From: Bacteriovoracaceae bacterium
GTDB taxonomy: Bacteria > Bdellovibrionota > Bacteriovoracia > Bacteriovoracales > Bacteriovoracaceae
Assembly: GCA_024711325.1 (NCBI GenBank)
Contig: JANJTC010000003.1
Coordinates: forward strand, 248,001 to 312,000
Direction: 5' to 3'
DNA: 64,000 nucleotides
In this document: positions 34,981 through 41,992 of the stretch, piece after piece
Position numbering within the stretch: position 1 is the stretch's first letter
Layout of the letters: the number at the start of each line of letters is the position of its first letter
Position numbers and translations under genes: made by a program
Notes under the pieces: model-generated
The model's input: only the letters and a program-made list of their open reading frames with translations
What the model was told of the DNA's origin: nothing
The model's database searches: none

Positions 34981-35286
34981 ATTCTTCTTCAGAAAAAATT
35001 TAAGTATCCTAAAAACAGCGTTATCTTTGCTTTAACTCGCCTTGTGTTCACATTGCAATAGCGTAATAATGAATCTTAATTCTTGAGGTGGTCTAGCCTC
35101 ATATTCAATGACTTATTTCAAATTGACGTAGTTGAGTTTTTTTTCACATCTCTCCCGACATTAAAAAATAATAAGGAATCATCTGCTTTTTGAGGAAGCT
35201 CTTAAGAAAATCTTATCATGACGTAAATCATGTTTTTTCAGTATTTTCCCTCCGTCAGAAAATATTAACCGAAAAAGGTGGAAAAA
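34981..35286. promoter_or_regulatory. 306-base intergenic region before the second collagen-like gene
   Basis: No gene is visible. It contains the dyad CATGA-cgtaaa-TCATG (35217-35232), ATGACG (35218-35223), 18 bases, TATTTT (35242-35247), and then TTCCCTCCGTCAG (35246-35258), which starts 41 bases before the ATG. The corresponding element of the 24654 paralog starts 42 bases before its ATG. Confidence 0.5.
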
Positions 35287-36441
35287 ATGAAACTGAAAAA
35301 AAATGTAAGTATGCTCTTGGTTTGTTCGATTTTTATGACGACGACTGTTCCTCATAATGTCTATGCGATTACTATGGATGATTACAAAACTGAAGCTCGA
35401 CCCTCACAGAAACGTGTTGCCGAGGCTTTCGATAAGTTCCGCTATGATATGACAGTAGAATGGGATCAAAGAGATCCTTATTTTAGAGATCATGCGCAAA
35501 AAGAACTAGAAATTGCTTTAGAATCTCTGAAAGCTGAAGGTGTAAAAGAATCAGAAATCCTAAGCTACATGCAAAAGAATATTCTGGATGAGAAAGCAAG
35601 AAAAGATTATGACCGTTTATTGACCGCTCTCCAGACTCAAAATCTACATGAAGAAGAAGCTTCACGAGTGGCCATGAACTATATGGAGAAGAACTACCAG
35701 CAAGGTGTAGGTTTCTCTGGAGGCGGTTCTGTCTCTTATCGTCGAGCAATGATTATAGTAGGGATCATTATTATCGGAGTTGTTACTTATCTAATTATCA
35801 AGCACCGGAAGAAAGGTGATTCCGATTCATCAACATCTACGTCTACAACAAGTGATGACTCAACAACAACTACAGATTCATCATCTGATTCAACAACAGT
35901 AGACGCTTCTACAACGACTACAACTGTAACAACAACAACAAGTGCTGCCACAGTTGATGCCTCAACCACTTCTTCAACTTCTGACACAACCTCATCCACT
36001 ACTGGTGACAATGGCCACAATGGTAAGAATGGTCATAACGGAGACAACGGCCACAATGGTAAGAATGGTCGTAACGGAGATAACGGTCACAATGGTAAGA
36101 ATGGTCGCAACGGTGATAACGGCCACAATGGCCATAATGGAAATAACGGCAATAACGGCAATAACGGAAACAACGGTAATAACGGGAACAACGGAAATAA
36201 CGGGAACAACGGCAATAACGGAAACAACAGCAACAACGGAAATAATGGCAATAACGGAAACAACAGCAACAACGGAAATAACGGAAACAACAGCAACAAC
36301 GGCAATAACGGGAACAATGGCAACAACAGCAATAACGGAAACAACGGCCACAACGGGAACAACGGGAACAACAGCAACAACGGTAACAACGGCCGAAATG
36401 GAAACAACGGTCGTAACGGTAGTAACGGAATATTCGGCTAA
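35287..36441 (+). CDS. membrane protein with Gly-X-Asn repeat tail (paralog of 24654-25535)
   Basis: The 384-residue protein has a signal peptide (to about residue 27). The same helical domain as its paralog follows ([20 protein letters not shown] and [21 protein letters not shown], nearly identical), then a membrane helix ([17 protein letters not shown]). A 60-residue Ser/Thr/Asp linker ([16 protein letters not shown]) and a long Gly-X-Asn tail follow, first GHN/GKN/GDN/GRN and then almost pure GNN with five Gly-to-Ser changes, ending SNGIFG. ATG at 35287 fits AAGGTGG 5 bases upstream better than GTG at 35278. The domain is unknown; the tail may form a triple helix or a repeat solenoid. Confidence 0.85.
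   Translation: MKLKKNVSMLLVCSIFMTTTVPHNVYAITMDDYKTEARPSQKRVAEAFDKFRYDMTVEWDQRDPYFRDHAQKELEIALESLKAEGVKESEILSYMQKNILDEKARKDYDRLLTALQTQNLHEEEASRVAMNYMEKNYQQGVGFSGGGSVSYRRAMIIVGIIIIGVVTYLIIKHRKKGDSDSSTSTSTTSDDSTTTTDSSSDSTTVDASTTTTTVTTTTSAATVDASTTSSTSDTTSSTTGDNGHNGKNGHNGDNGHNGKNGRNGDNGHNGKNGRNGDNGHNGHNGNNGNNGNNGNNGNNGNNGNNGNNGNNGNNSNNGNNGNNGNNSNNGNNGNNSNNGNNGNNGNNSNNGNNGHNGNNGNNSNNGNNGRNGNNGRNGSNGIFG
36004..36438 (+). repeat. nine-base tandem repeat encoding Gly-X-Asn
   Basis: About 145 codons of GGx-xxx-AAy. Most units in the second half read as GGAAACAAC or GGCAATAAC variants. Five units start AGC (Ser) instead of GGC. It creates long spurious open frames on both strands. Confidence 0.9.
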
Positions 36442-36468
36442 GCATCTCTCAAACTTAACTTACCGATG

Positions 36469-36497
36469 GGCACCTCTTATGGAGGTGCCTTTTCTAT
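36469..36497 (+). terminator. terminator after second collagen-like gene
   Basis: GGCACCTC / GAGGTGCC with a five-base loop, followed by TTTTCTATTTTT. Confidence 0.85.
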
Positions 36498-36537
36498 TTT
36501 TGAAAGTTCTTAATAATAATCTATCAAAGGTTTAGCC

Positions 36538-37281
36538 GTGAAAAAGTTGAGAGGTATTGTCGTTGTGCTGATATTAATCTGTTTTATCATTCCCTTAAGT
36601 CTTAAGGCCCAAATCCAAACTTTAGATGAGTTTAAAATTGAACTCGAATCACATTGGAATTATCGAGACTCTAGTTATCAAAATTACGCTGTTGAGGAGC
36701 TCGAGAGATTTCTTAGCGTTAAATGTCAGGAGGGATATCATCCATTTGAATTAATTAGGGCATCTAAGATGGGATTTACAAAAAAAACTCGTCATGAGTA
36801 TCAAGAATTAATTGAATCTCTTGGGTCAGGTAAAGTTCCTGATCACAAGGTTGATCTTCATATTAAAGACTTTATGGATAAATACTACAAGACATCAAAA
36901 GCTATTCCATTTGTACTTACAGGAGTGGCAAATTACCTTTTAAGATACCGATGTGAGGCTTTTTTTGGTTTGGATGATTTAAATATCGTTTCAAATTCTG
37001 GGAGATCTAATTTAAATGAACTGAATGAAATTAAGCAGAGCTATTTAATAGTACCACCGATTTCGAATTATTCGATTATAGACTTATACGATGGAGTTTC
37101 TTCTTCTTCCTTCGGAACGGGTTATTTGACACCAGAAGATCAATTATCGTCCAACGGATCAAGCCTTCAGATGGCAACAATCCTGCCACCTGGCCTAACG
37201 ATAACTATGGAAATGACGGGATTAGTGGTTAATTTATTTCCAGTGGAACATCTCGTTAAAATCGCTGAACGTGTGAAGTGA
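36538..37281 (+). CDS. secreted, tail-less divergent paralog of the collagen-like proteins
   Basis: GTG start at 36538 with AAAGG 7 bases upstream. The 247-residue product has a signal peptide (VLILICFIIPLSLKAQ). A domain comparable with that of the two collagen-like proteins follows: TLDEFKIELESHWNYRDSSYQNYAVEELERFL aligns with their TLKNYKAELR ... DQQDPYFREHAQKELEDAL, and HIKDFMDKYYKTS with AAMKYMEKNYKQG. The membrane helix and repeats are missing; instead the last 100 residues are a unique region (LNELNEIKQSYLIVPPISNY). It directly follows the second collagen-like gene but after its terminator. Function unknown. Confidence 0.65.
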   Translation: MKKLRGIVVVLILICFIIPLSLKAQIQTLDEFKIELESHWNYRDSSYQNYAVEELERFLSVKCQEGYHPFELIRASKMGFTKKTRHEYQELIESLGSGKVPDHKVDLHIKDFMDKYYKTSKAIPFVLTGVANYLLRYRCEAFFGLDDLNIVSNSGRSNLNELNEIKQSYLIVPPISNYSIIDLYDGVSSSSFGTGYLTPEDQLSSNGSSLQMATILPPGLTITMEMTGLVVNLFPVEHLVKIAERVK

Positions 37282-37437
37282 TTACTTAGGTAGCAATTAG
37301 TAATGCAATCTCAAGCTAACAATGAGTTCTCCTAAAGGTGCATAACTCGATAGTTTTTTTTAGCAATTTATTCTAAGTTTAGCTCCCCTTGTCGGGAAAC
37401 TTGATAACAAACTCAAACCAAATTACGAAGGTTCAAA

Positions 37438-37968
37438 ATGAGCAGGGTAAGAAAGATCTTCATTAGTGGATTTATAATTTTAAATTTTCTCTCCATGATT
37501 AGGGTCCACCTTCCTATGGGGAACAAAATTGTAAGTCAAATTTATCAACCTGTTGATTCCTATCTTTCATTTTTTAGTCTTTTTCAAAGTTGGACTATGT
37601 TTGCTCCTGATCCTTCACGTGCCAATGTTCATTTGTCTGCAGAGGTGGAGTTTATGGATGGAACAAAAGATACTTACTTCTTCCCACGAGCATCCACTAT
37701 GAATCTGGAAGATAAATTCGCTTTTGGAGAAAGATATCGGGTAATTTCAGATGTTATAAGAAAAGATCAAAATGATTTTTTGTGGATTGATACTGCCAAA
37801 TTTGCACTACGGAAATTGAGGGCCAATAATTATCACAAGATACCTCTGAAAGTTAATCTCGTTCGGCATTGGAATGAAATATCGGATGTAGAATCTAATT
37901 TTGTTCCACATCTATCAAAAAACACGAATTTTAATAGTTACGAATTTTTCACCTATGAGGTTCTGTAA
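37438..37968 (+). CDS. MFAP-motif membrane-anchored partner of HTTM protein (first copy)
   Basis: The 176-residue protein has one N-terminal hydrophobic helix (KIFISGFIILNFLSMI). An extracytoplasmic domain follows with FQSWTMFAPDPSRANVHL and the strand-like EVEFMDGTKDTYFF. The W-[ST]-M-F-A-P-[DN]-P motif is shared with 38935-39462 and with the C-terminus of the HTTM fusion. Such small proteins are commonly encoded beside HTTM genes; their role is not known. GAAGG precedes the ATG. The stop codon overlaps the HTTM start (TAATG), so the two are translated together. Confidence 0.75.
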   Translation: MSRVRKIFISGFIILNFLSMIRVHLPMGNKIVSQIYQPVDSYLSFFSLFQSWTMFAPDPSRANVHLSAEVEFMDGTKDTYFFPRASTMNLEDKFAFGERYRVISDVIRKDQNDFLWIDTAKFALRKLRANNYHKIPLKVNLVRHWNEISDVESNFVPHLSKNTNFNSYEFFTYEVL

Positions 37969-38951
37969 TGAATACGTTTGGAAAATACTGGAATAAATTC
38001 TTCTTTGAGGAAAAGCCAACTGAAGGAATGGCATTGTTTCGAATTATCTGGATAGGCCTGATCCTGATGTACTTCATCGCTGATCTGGGGAATGTTCAGG
38101 ACTTTTATGGGCCTCACGCCCTAATTTCACTTCATACGACACGGGAGCAGTTTCCCTTTATCCACGCAAACCTCTTTCACATGTTCAATTTAAGTTATGA
38201 ATTCACTTATGGCCTAATTATTGTATATGGTATTTCACTCGTAATGTCGCTTTTTGGCTTTTTAACCAGGCCGGCCCTGATCGTTGCTTTATTATGTATG
38301 ACAAGTCTTCATCAAAGAAATATCTGGTTACTAAGCTCTTCTGAATTATTAATGAGAACCATTACTCTCTTATTGATTGTTTCTCCTTGTGGTCATTCAT
38401 TATCTATTGATTCCTTCCTGGGTAGATTTTCTCCAGGATTTCGGAATAAAAGAAACTGGCCCCTGTGGTCACTTCGAATTATTCAAATTCAGATATCAGT
38501 TATTTATTTATGGACGGTCTGGCATAAGCTAAAAGGGGAGACATGGATTGAGGGGACAGCGGTTTATTACGCCACTCGCTTAGAGGACTTAACTAACTTC
38601 ACTGTACCATTCCTGTTAAATTCTCTTTTTTTCTTGAAGCTTATGACTTGGGGGACTTTGTTGATTGAGTTTTCTCTAGGGTTTTTTATCTGGTTTAAAA
38701 AAATGAGAAAGCCCATCATTATTACCGGCATGATTTTTCATCTTTGTATCCAGTATTTTATGAGTATCCCATTCTTTGAACTTTTTATGATCGCTCTTTT
38801 AGTGAATTTCTTTACTCCTGAAGAATTGAAAGCTTTTGCAGATAAGACAATCAATTCGTTCATAGAAGGTATTCAGGAGTCAACTTTAGGCACAGAGATT
38901 AAGGAGAAAATCATCCGAACTCTAAGGGGGCAACATGAAACGGCTAACTAA
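37968..38951 (+). CDS. HTTM-domain membrane protein (vitamin-K-carboxylase-like), first paired copy
   Basis: The 327-residue multi-pass protein carries HTTM features: GMALFRIIWIGLILMYF, LFGFLTRPALIVALL, HQRNIWLLSSSELLMRTI, VWHKLKGETWIEGTAVYYATRL and IFHLCIQYFMSIPFFELFM. The lysine-rich KLKGxxWIEG block resembles the active-site lysine region of vitamin-K-dependent gamma-carboxylase (my recollection of the human enzyme). Bacterial HTTM proteins are mostly uncharacterised. It is tightly coupled to the MFAP gene before it and overlaps the MFAP gene after it by 17 bases. Confidence 0.85.
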   Translation: MNTFGKYWNKFFFEEKPTEGMALFRIIWIGLILMYFIADLGNVQDFYGPHALISLHTTREQFPFIHANLFHMFNLSYEFTYGLIIVYGISLVMSLFGFLTRPALIVALLCMTSLHQRNIWLLSSSELLMRTITLLLIVSPCGHSLSIDSFLGRFSPGFRNKRNWPLWSLRIIQIQISVIYLWTVWHKLKGETWIEGTAVYYATRLEDLTNFTVPFLLNSLFFLKLMTWGTLLIEFSLGFFIWFKKMRKPIIITGMIFHLCIQYFMSIPFFELFMIALLVNFFTPEELKAFADKTINSFIEGIQESTLGTEIKEKIIRTLRGQHETAN

Positions 38952-39462
38952 GTATTTCCTGAACACTCTCATCCTTATGTATCTTGGGATCATCTATTTT
39001 ACGGGAGTTCCTGAAACCAATACGTTAAATTCTCGAGTAAAACAAAAAGCGATGAATGTGGCCTTTGCAGTCGGTATCTGGCCTAGTTGGTCAATGTTCG
39101 CGCCCAATCCTATTAAATTCGATTCTAAAAGTTTTGTAGAAGTTACATATAAAAATGGCGACATTAAAGAATACGATGTTGAAGTCGAGCCTAAAGGAAT
39201 TCTTGCTCCCTTTAGAAAGGCCCGGTGGATGAAATATTCCCAGGATAACCTCCGTAATCCAAGCCAGAGAGCTTTGCTTAATCCTGCCATTCAATACTTT
39301 AGAAAAAAATACGAAAACAAGACTAATCCCATTGTGAGTTTACAGATAAAGCGTAAATGGGCCGAAGTTCATCCTTTTTCTGACCAATCCATTCCTTCAA
39401 TTTATAAAACACCTCGTGTTCAAAAGAATGAAGTTTTAATTACTAAAAAGATGGAGGACTAA
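38935..39462 (+). CDS. MFAP-motif partner protein (second copy)
   Basis: The 175-residue product has an N-terminal hydrophobic segment (YFLNTLILMYLGIIYF). The motif WPSWSMFAPNPIKFDSKSF and the strand EVTYKNGDIKEYDV match the first copy at 37438. A basic C-terminal part follows (LQIKRKWAEVHPF). It overlaps the preceding HTTM gene by 17 bases and ends 3 bases before the next one, so the four genes 37438-40410 form one tight operon of two MFAP-HTTM pairs. Confidence 0.75.
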   Translation: MKRLTKYFLNTLILMYLGIIYFTGVPETNTLNSRVKQKAMNVAFAVGIWPSWSMFAPNPIKFDSKSFVEVTYKNGDIKEYDVEVEPKGILAPFRKARWMKYSQDNLRNPSQRALLNPAIQYFRKKYENKTNPIVSLQIKRKWAEVHPFSDQSIPSIYKTPRVQKNEVLITKKMED

Positions 39463-39465
39463 AAC

Positions 39466-40410
39466 ATGATTTCTTTTAAAGCTTTTCTACGAGGATGGGA
39501 CCATTTCTTCTATAAAAGAACCGATGCCAGTGCCCTTTGTATTTTCCGCATAATGTTTGGCTTCTTCCTCTTCTTAAACGGTATCAGCCTGGTAGAAGAC
39601 TTTCAGGTCTGGTATGGAATTGGTGACAACGCCTTAATTCCTCTACATGACTCATTGAACTTTTACAGCAATTTTAGAATTAATGTCTACCGTTGGCTCT
39701 CCCCAACTGAAACCTCCGCCTGGATGGTCTTAATCGCTTACATTACAACTTCTGTTTTTGTCATGGTGGGATTCAAAACCAGGATCTCAACCATTATTTG
39801 TTTTATCCTCATGGTCTCAATGCAAAATCGTAACTACTCCATCTTAAACAGTGGGGACACGTTAATGAGATGCATGCTTTTTCTCATGATGTTTGCACCA
39901 ACTCACGTTAAATATTCTGTTGATGCTTATCTAAGTGAAAAAAAGGGTCTACCTTATCGGACTGATATATCATTACTGACGATACGGTTGATGCAATTGC
40001 AATTTTCTCTGGTTTACCTGGCCACAACGCTTTTTAAACTCAAAGGTTATGATTGGGTTGATGGTACAGCAGTGTACTACACCTCCAGATTAGTTAATTT
40101 CCAACGCATCGTTCTCCCTTTTGTTTTTGATTTCCCTTTTTTGATAAAATTTGCCACTTGGTCAGCTTTATTTATAGAGTTCGCGATGGGGTCTCTTGTT
40201 TGGATTAAAGAATTCAGGCTCCCGGTATTGTTTGCGGGCCTATTGCTTCATTTAGGCATTGAGGTTTCTATGAGTATTGGCTTTTTTGAGTGGGTGATGA
40301 TTGCCGCCTACATACTCTTTCTTGAACCCAAAGAAGTTAAGTGGCTTCAACAGTGTCTCCCGCAAATTGTTCGCAGGCAACTGAGGACGGCTTCAAGTAA
40401 TTTTTTCTAA
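39466..40410 (+). CDS. HTTM-domain membrane protein, second paired copy
   Basis: The 314-residue multi-pass protein has the same blocks as 37968-38951: SALCIFRIMFGFFLFLNGI, GFKTRISTIICFILM, QNRNYSILNSGDTLMRCM, TLFKLKGYDWVDGTAVYYTS and LLHLGIEVSMSIGFFEWVM. The KLKGxxWVDGTAVYY block is conserved with the first copy. The start overlaps no gene, but it lies 3 bases after the MFAP stop and has GGAGG upstream. Last gene of the four-gene operon. Confidence 0.85.
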   Translation: MISFKAFLRGWDHFFYKRTDASALCIFRIMFGFFLFLNGISLVEDFQVWYGIGDNALIPLHDSLNFYSNFRINVYRWLSPTETSAWMVLIAYITTSVFVMVGFKTRISTIICFILMVSMQNRNYSILNSGDTLMRCMLFLMMFAPTHVKYSVDAYLSEKKGLPYRTDISLLTIRLMQLQFSLVYLATTLFKLKGYDWVDGTAVYYTSRLVNFQRIVLPFVFDFPFLIKFATWSALFIEFAMGSLVWIKEFRLPVLFAGLLLHLGIEVSMSIGFFEWVMIAAYILFLEPKEVKWLQQCLPQIVRRQLRTASSNFF

Positions 40411-40524
40411 AAGCTGGGCGGAATTTATTTTCTGCCCTGCTCCTCTTCTGTAATCAAGCCGTACGGCAATGACTAAAACACCTGATCTATTACAAATAAT
40501 CCCTCCTTTTTGCCCAAATTCTCG

Positions 40525-40677
40525 ATGTTAAAACTTGTGGAGGTGGCCTCAAAGGTTCTTGATTTTGACGAAGTTTTTGGAATGCGAAAGTTGAAGATCC
40601 AGATCAAATTAGACGAGAAAGAAACCTGCTTGATGAACCGGATTTACCCATTTTCAAGACAATTTATTGCTGCATAA
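40525..40677 (+). CDS. possible 50-residue microprotein
   Basis: ATG at 40525 to TAA at 40675-40677 gives MLKLVEVASKVLDFDEVFG ... FSRQFIAA, with balanced composition. There is no Shine-Dalgarno at the ATG. The best support is a perfect terminator starting four bases after the stop. It may equally be a small RNA. Confidence 0.25.
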   Translation: MLKLVEVASKVLDFDEVFGMRKLKIQIKLDEKETCLMNRIYPFSRQFIAA

Positions 40678-40680
40678 ATG

Positions 40681-40707
40681 AGAAAGTCCCGACAAGCGGG
40701 ACTTTCT
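40681..40707 (+). terminator. strong terminator in the gap after the HTTM operon
   Basis: AGAAAGTCCCG / CGGGACTTTCT forms a perfect 11-base-pair stem with a five-base loop, followed by TTTAACTTTTT on the plus strand. Confidence 0.85.
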
Positions 40708-40744
40708 TTTAACTTTTTATATCCTCAGTTGCCTGCGAACAATT

Positions 40745-41974
40745 TTAGAATCCCTTTCTTCCGAAAGTGCTATACAGTTTCAATTTGTCTCTTTTTGGGT
40801 ACTCGCATACTTCATCACAGGCCTTTAAAATTGCTTTTAATAAACCATGGCTGATTGTAGAGGTACTAGTGGTAAGATACTTTCTAGCCTGATAGACAAC
40901 TTTATCTCCCACTTCTTCGCCGAGGGTTTCTCTAACATCCCAAAGCACCGAGAGCGTGAAATCGGCAGTTGCATAGCGGTTTGATTCATCCCAGTGACTA
41001 TAAAGACGCTTTTCCTGAGTATCTTTGGGAGCAGAGTTACTAAAACCGGATACTTTGCCGTAAATTTTGCGTTTTTTAGACTGCACGGCCGCAAAGTAAT
41101 CTGCCATACCTTCGTTCACTGGAGTTGAGTGAGACATTGCCAAGTGATCACTCAAAATCAGGTGTGAATATTCGTGGTAGGCAATTTCTGGAATCATAGC
41201 TGTATCAAGATAATAATATTTGTCTATGAACAGACTATCAGCGTACTTCGATCCGTACATGATAACTTTCATCAGCGCGAAAGTTCCTGCGTAACGGATT
41301 AGGTCTTCATGCAGAGGTCTTGCTACATATGCTGGATAGAAAAACTGTTGCATTAAGCGCTGGTTAAACTGATTCTGCATGTAACTCAGAAGCGGTTGCT
41401 CCAAGGCCATTAATCCAACTGTTAAAGGATTTGGTCCCATTGGCCCCAGTTCTTTAGTGGAAATGACTTTTTTAGGTCTGAACCAAATTTCATTGCCCCA
41501 CTTATCCTGTCTTTCACCCGGGACCCAAGTCGGTGTTTCACCTTCTGGAACAGAAAGGGCATTATTATATTGAGGATTGCGGTTATCGTGAGCAAAGTGT
41601 CCAAGTTCATCGTATTGGTTAAAGATATCAAGTCTCACTGTTACTTTAGGAAGGGTTTGGGCCTTCTCTGATTGTATCTGGTTTACCCAAAAATCCCGGG
41701 CCTGATTTAAGTGATAATAGACATTGGCAGCTTTTAGCAGCAAGAGTTCATCTTTTTCATCGAAAGAGACAGCTTCCTTATTTTTACCTTTTACTACTTT
41801 AAAATATTTCCCATCAAAAGAATTGCTACTTTCAAGATCAGGCATTTCTACTTTTGTATAGTAAGTCTTGTAAGAACCATCTTTTCGTAACAGAACCTTA
41901 AATGATGGTCCGACCTCTGCAAAAGCTGAACAGGCCATGAATGATATAAGAGCTAAGCCTAATTTCATTTTCAT
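40745..41974 (-). CDS. secreted gluzincin-like metalloprotease
   Basis: The 409-residue protein has a signal peptide (GLALISFMACSAFAE). It carries IPEIAYHEYSHLILSDHLAM (HExxH zinc site, about residue 270) and, about 20 residues later, NEGMADYFAAVQ. The glutamate of NEGMADYFA fits the third zinc ligand of gluzincin metalloproteases (thermolysin/fungalysin type). No close family was recognised for the N-terminal 200 residues. AAGGAG precedes the ATG. It follows a secreted helical protein gene by 18 bases; the two are probably one operon. Confidence 0.78.
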   Translation of the reverse strand: MKMKLGLALISFMACSAFAEVGPSFKVLLRKDGSYKTYYTKVEMPDLESSNSFDGKYFKVVKGKNKEAVSFDEKDELLLLKAANVYYHLNQARDFWVNQIQSEKAQTLPKVTVRLDIFNQYDELGHFAHDNRNPQYNNALSVPEGETPTWVPGERQDKWGNEIWFRPKKVISTKELGPMGPNPLTVGLMALEQPLLSYMQNQFNQRLMQQFFYPAYVARPLHEDLIRYAGTFALMKVIMYGSKYADSLFIDKYYYLDTAMIPEIAYHEYSHLILSDHLAMSHSTPVNEGMADYFAAVQSKKRKIYGKVSGFSNSAPKDTQEKRLYSHWDESNRYATADFTLSVLWDVRETLGEEVGDKVVYQARKYLTTSTSTISHGLLKAILKACDEVCEYPKRDKLKLYSTFGRKGF

Positions 41975-41992
41975 ATAATTTTCTCCTTAAGT

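Larger units (their letters stand above)
40411..40744. other. 334-base intergenic region with a possible small gene and terminator
   Basis: A weak hairpin GGGCGGAA/TTCTGCCC follows the HTTM operon. A 50-codon frame is at 40525-40677 and a strong terminator at 40681-40707, which implies that something is transcribed through this gap. This could be a small protein or a small RNA. Confidence 0.35.

Noticed and set aside
35787..36535. Several long frames across the second repeat on both strands
   Set aside because: Shadows of the Gly-X-Asn repeat, as above.
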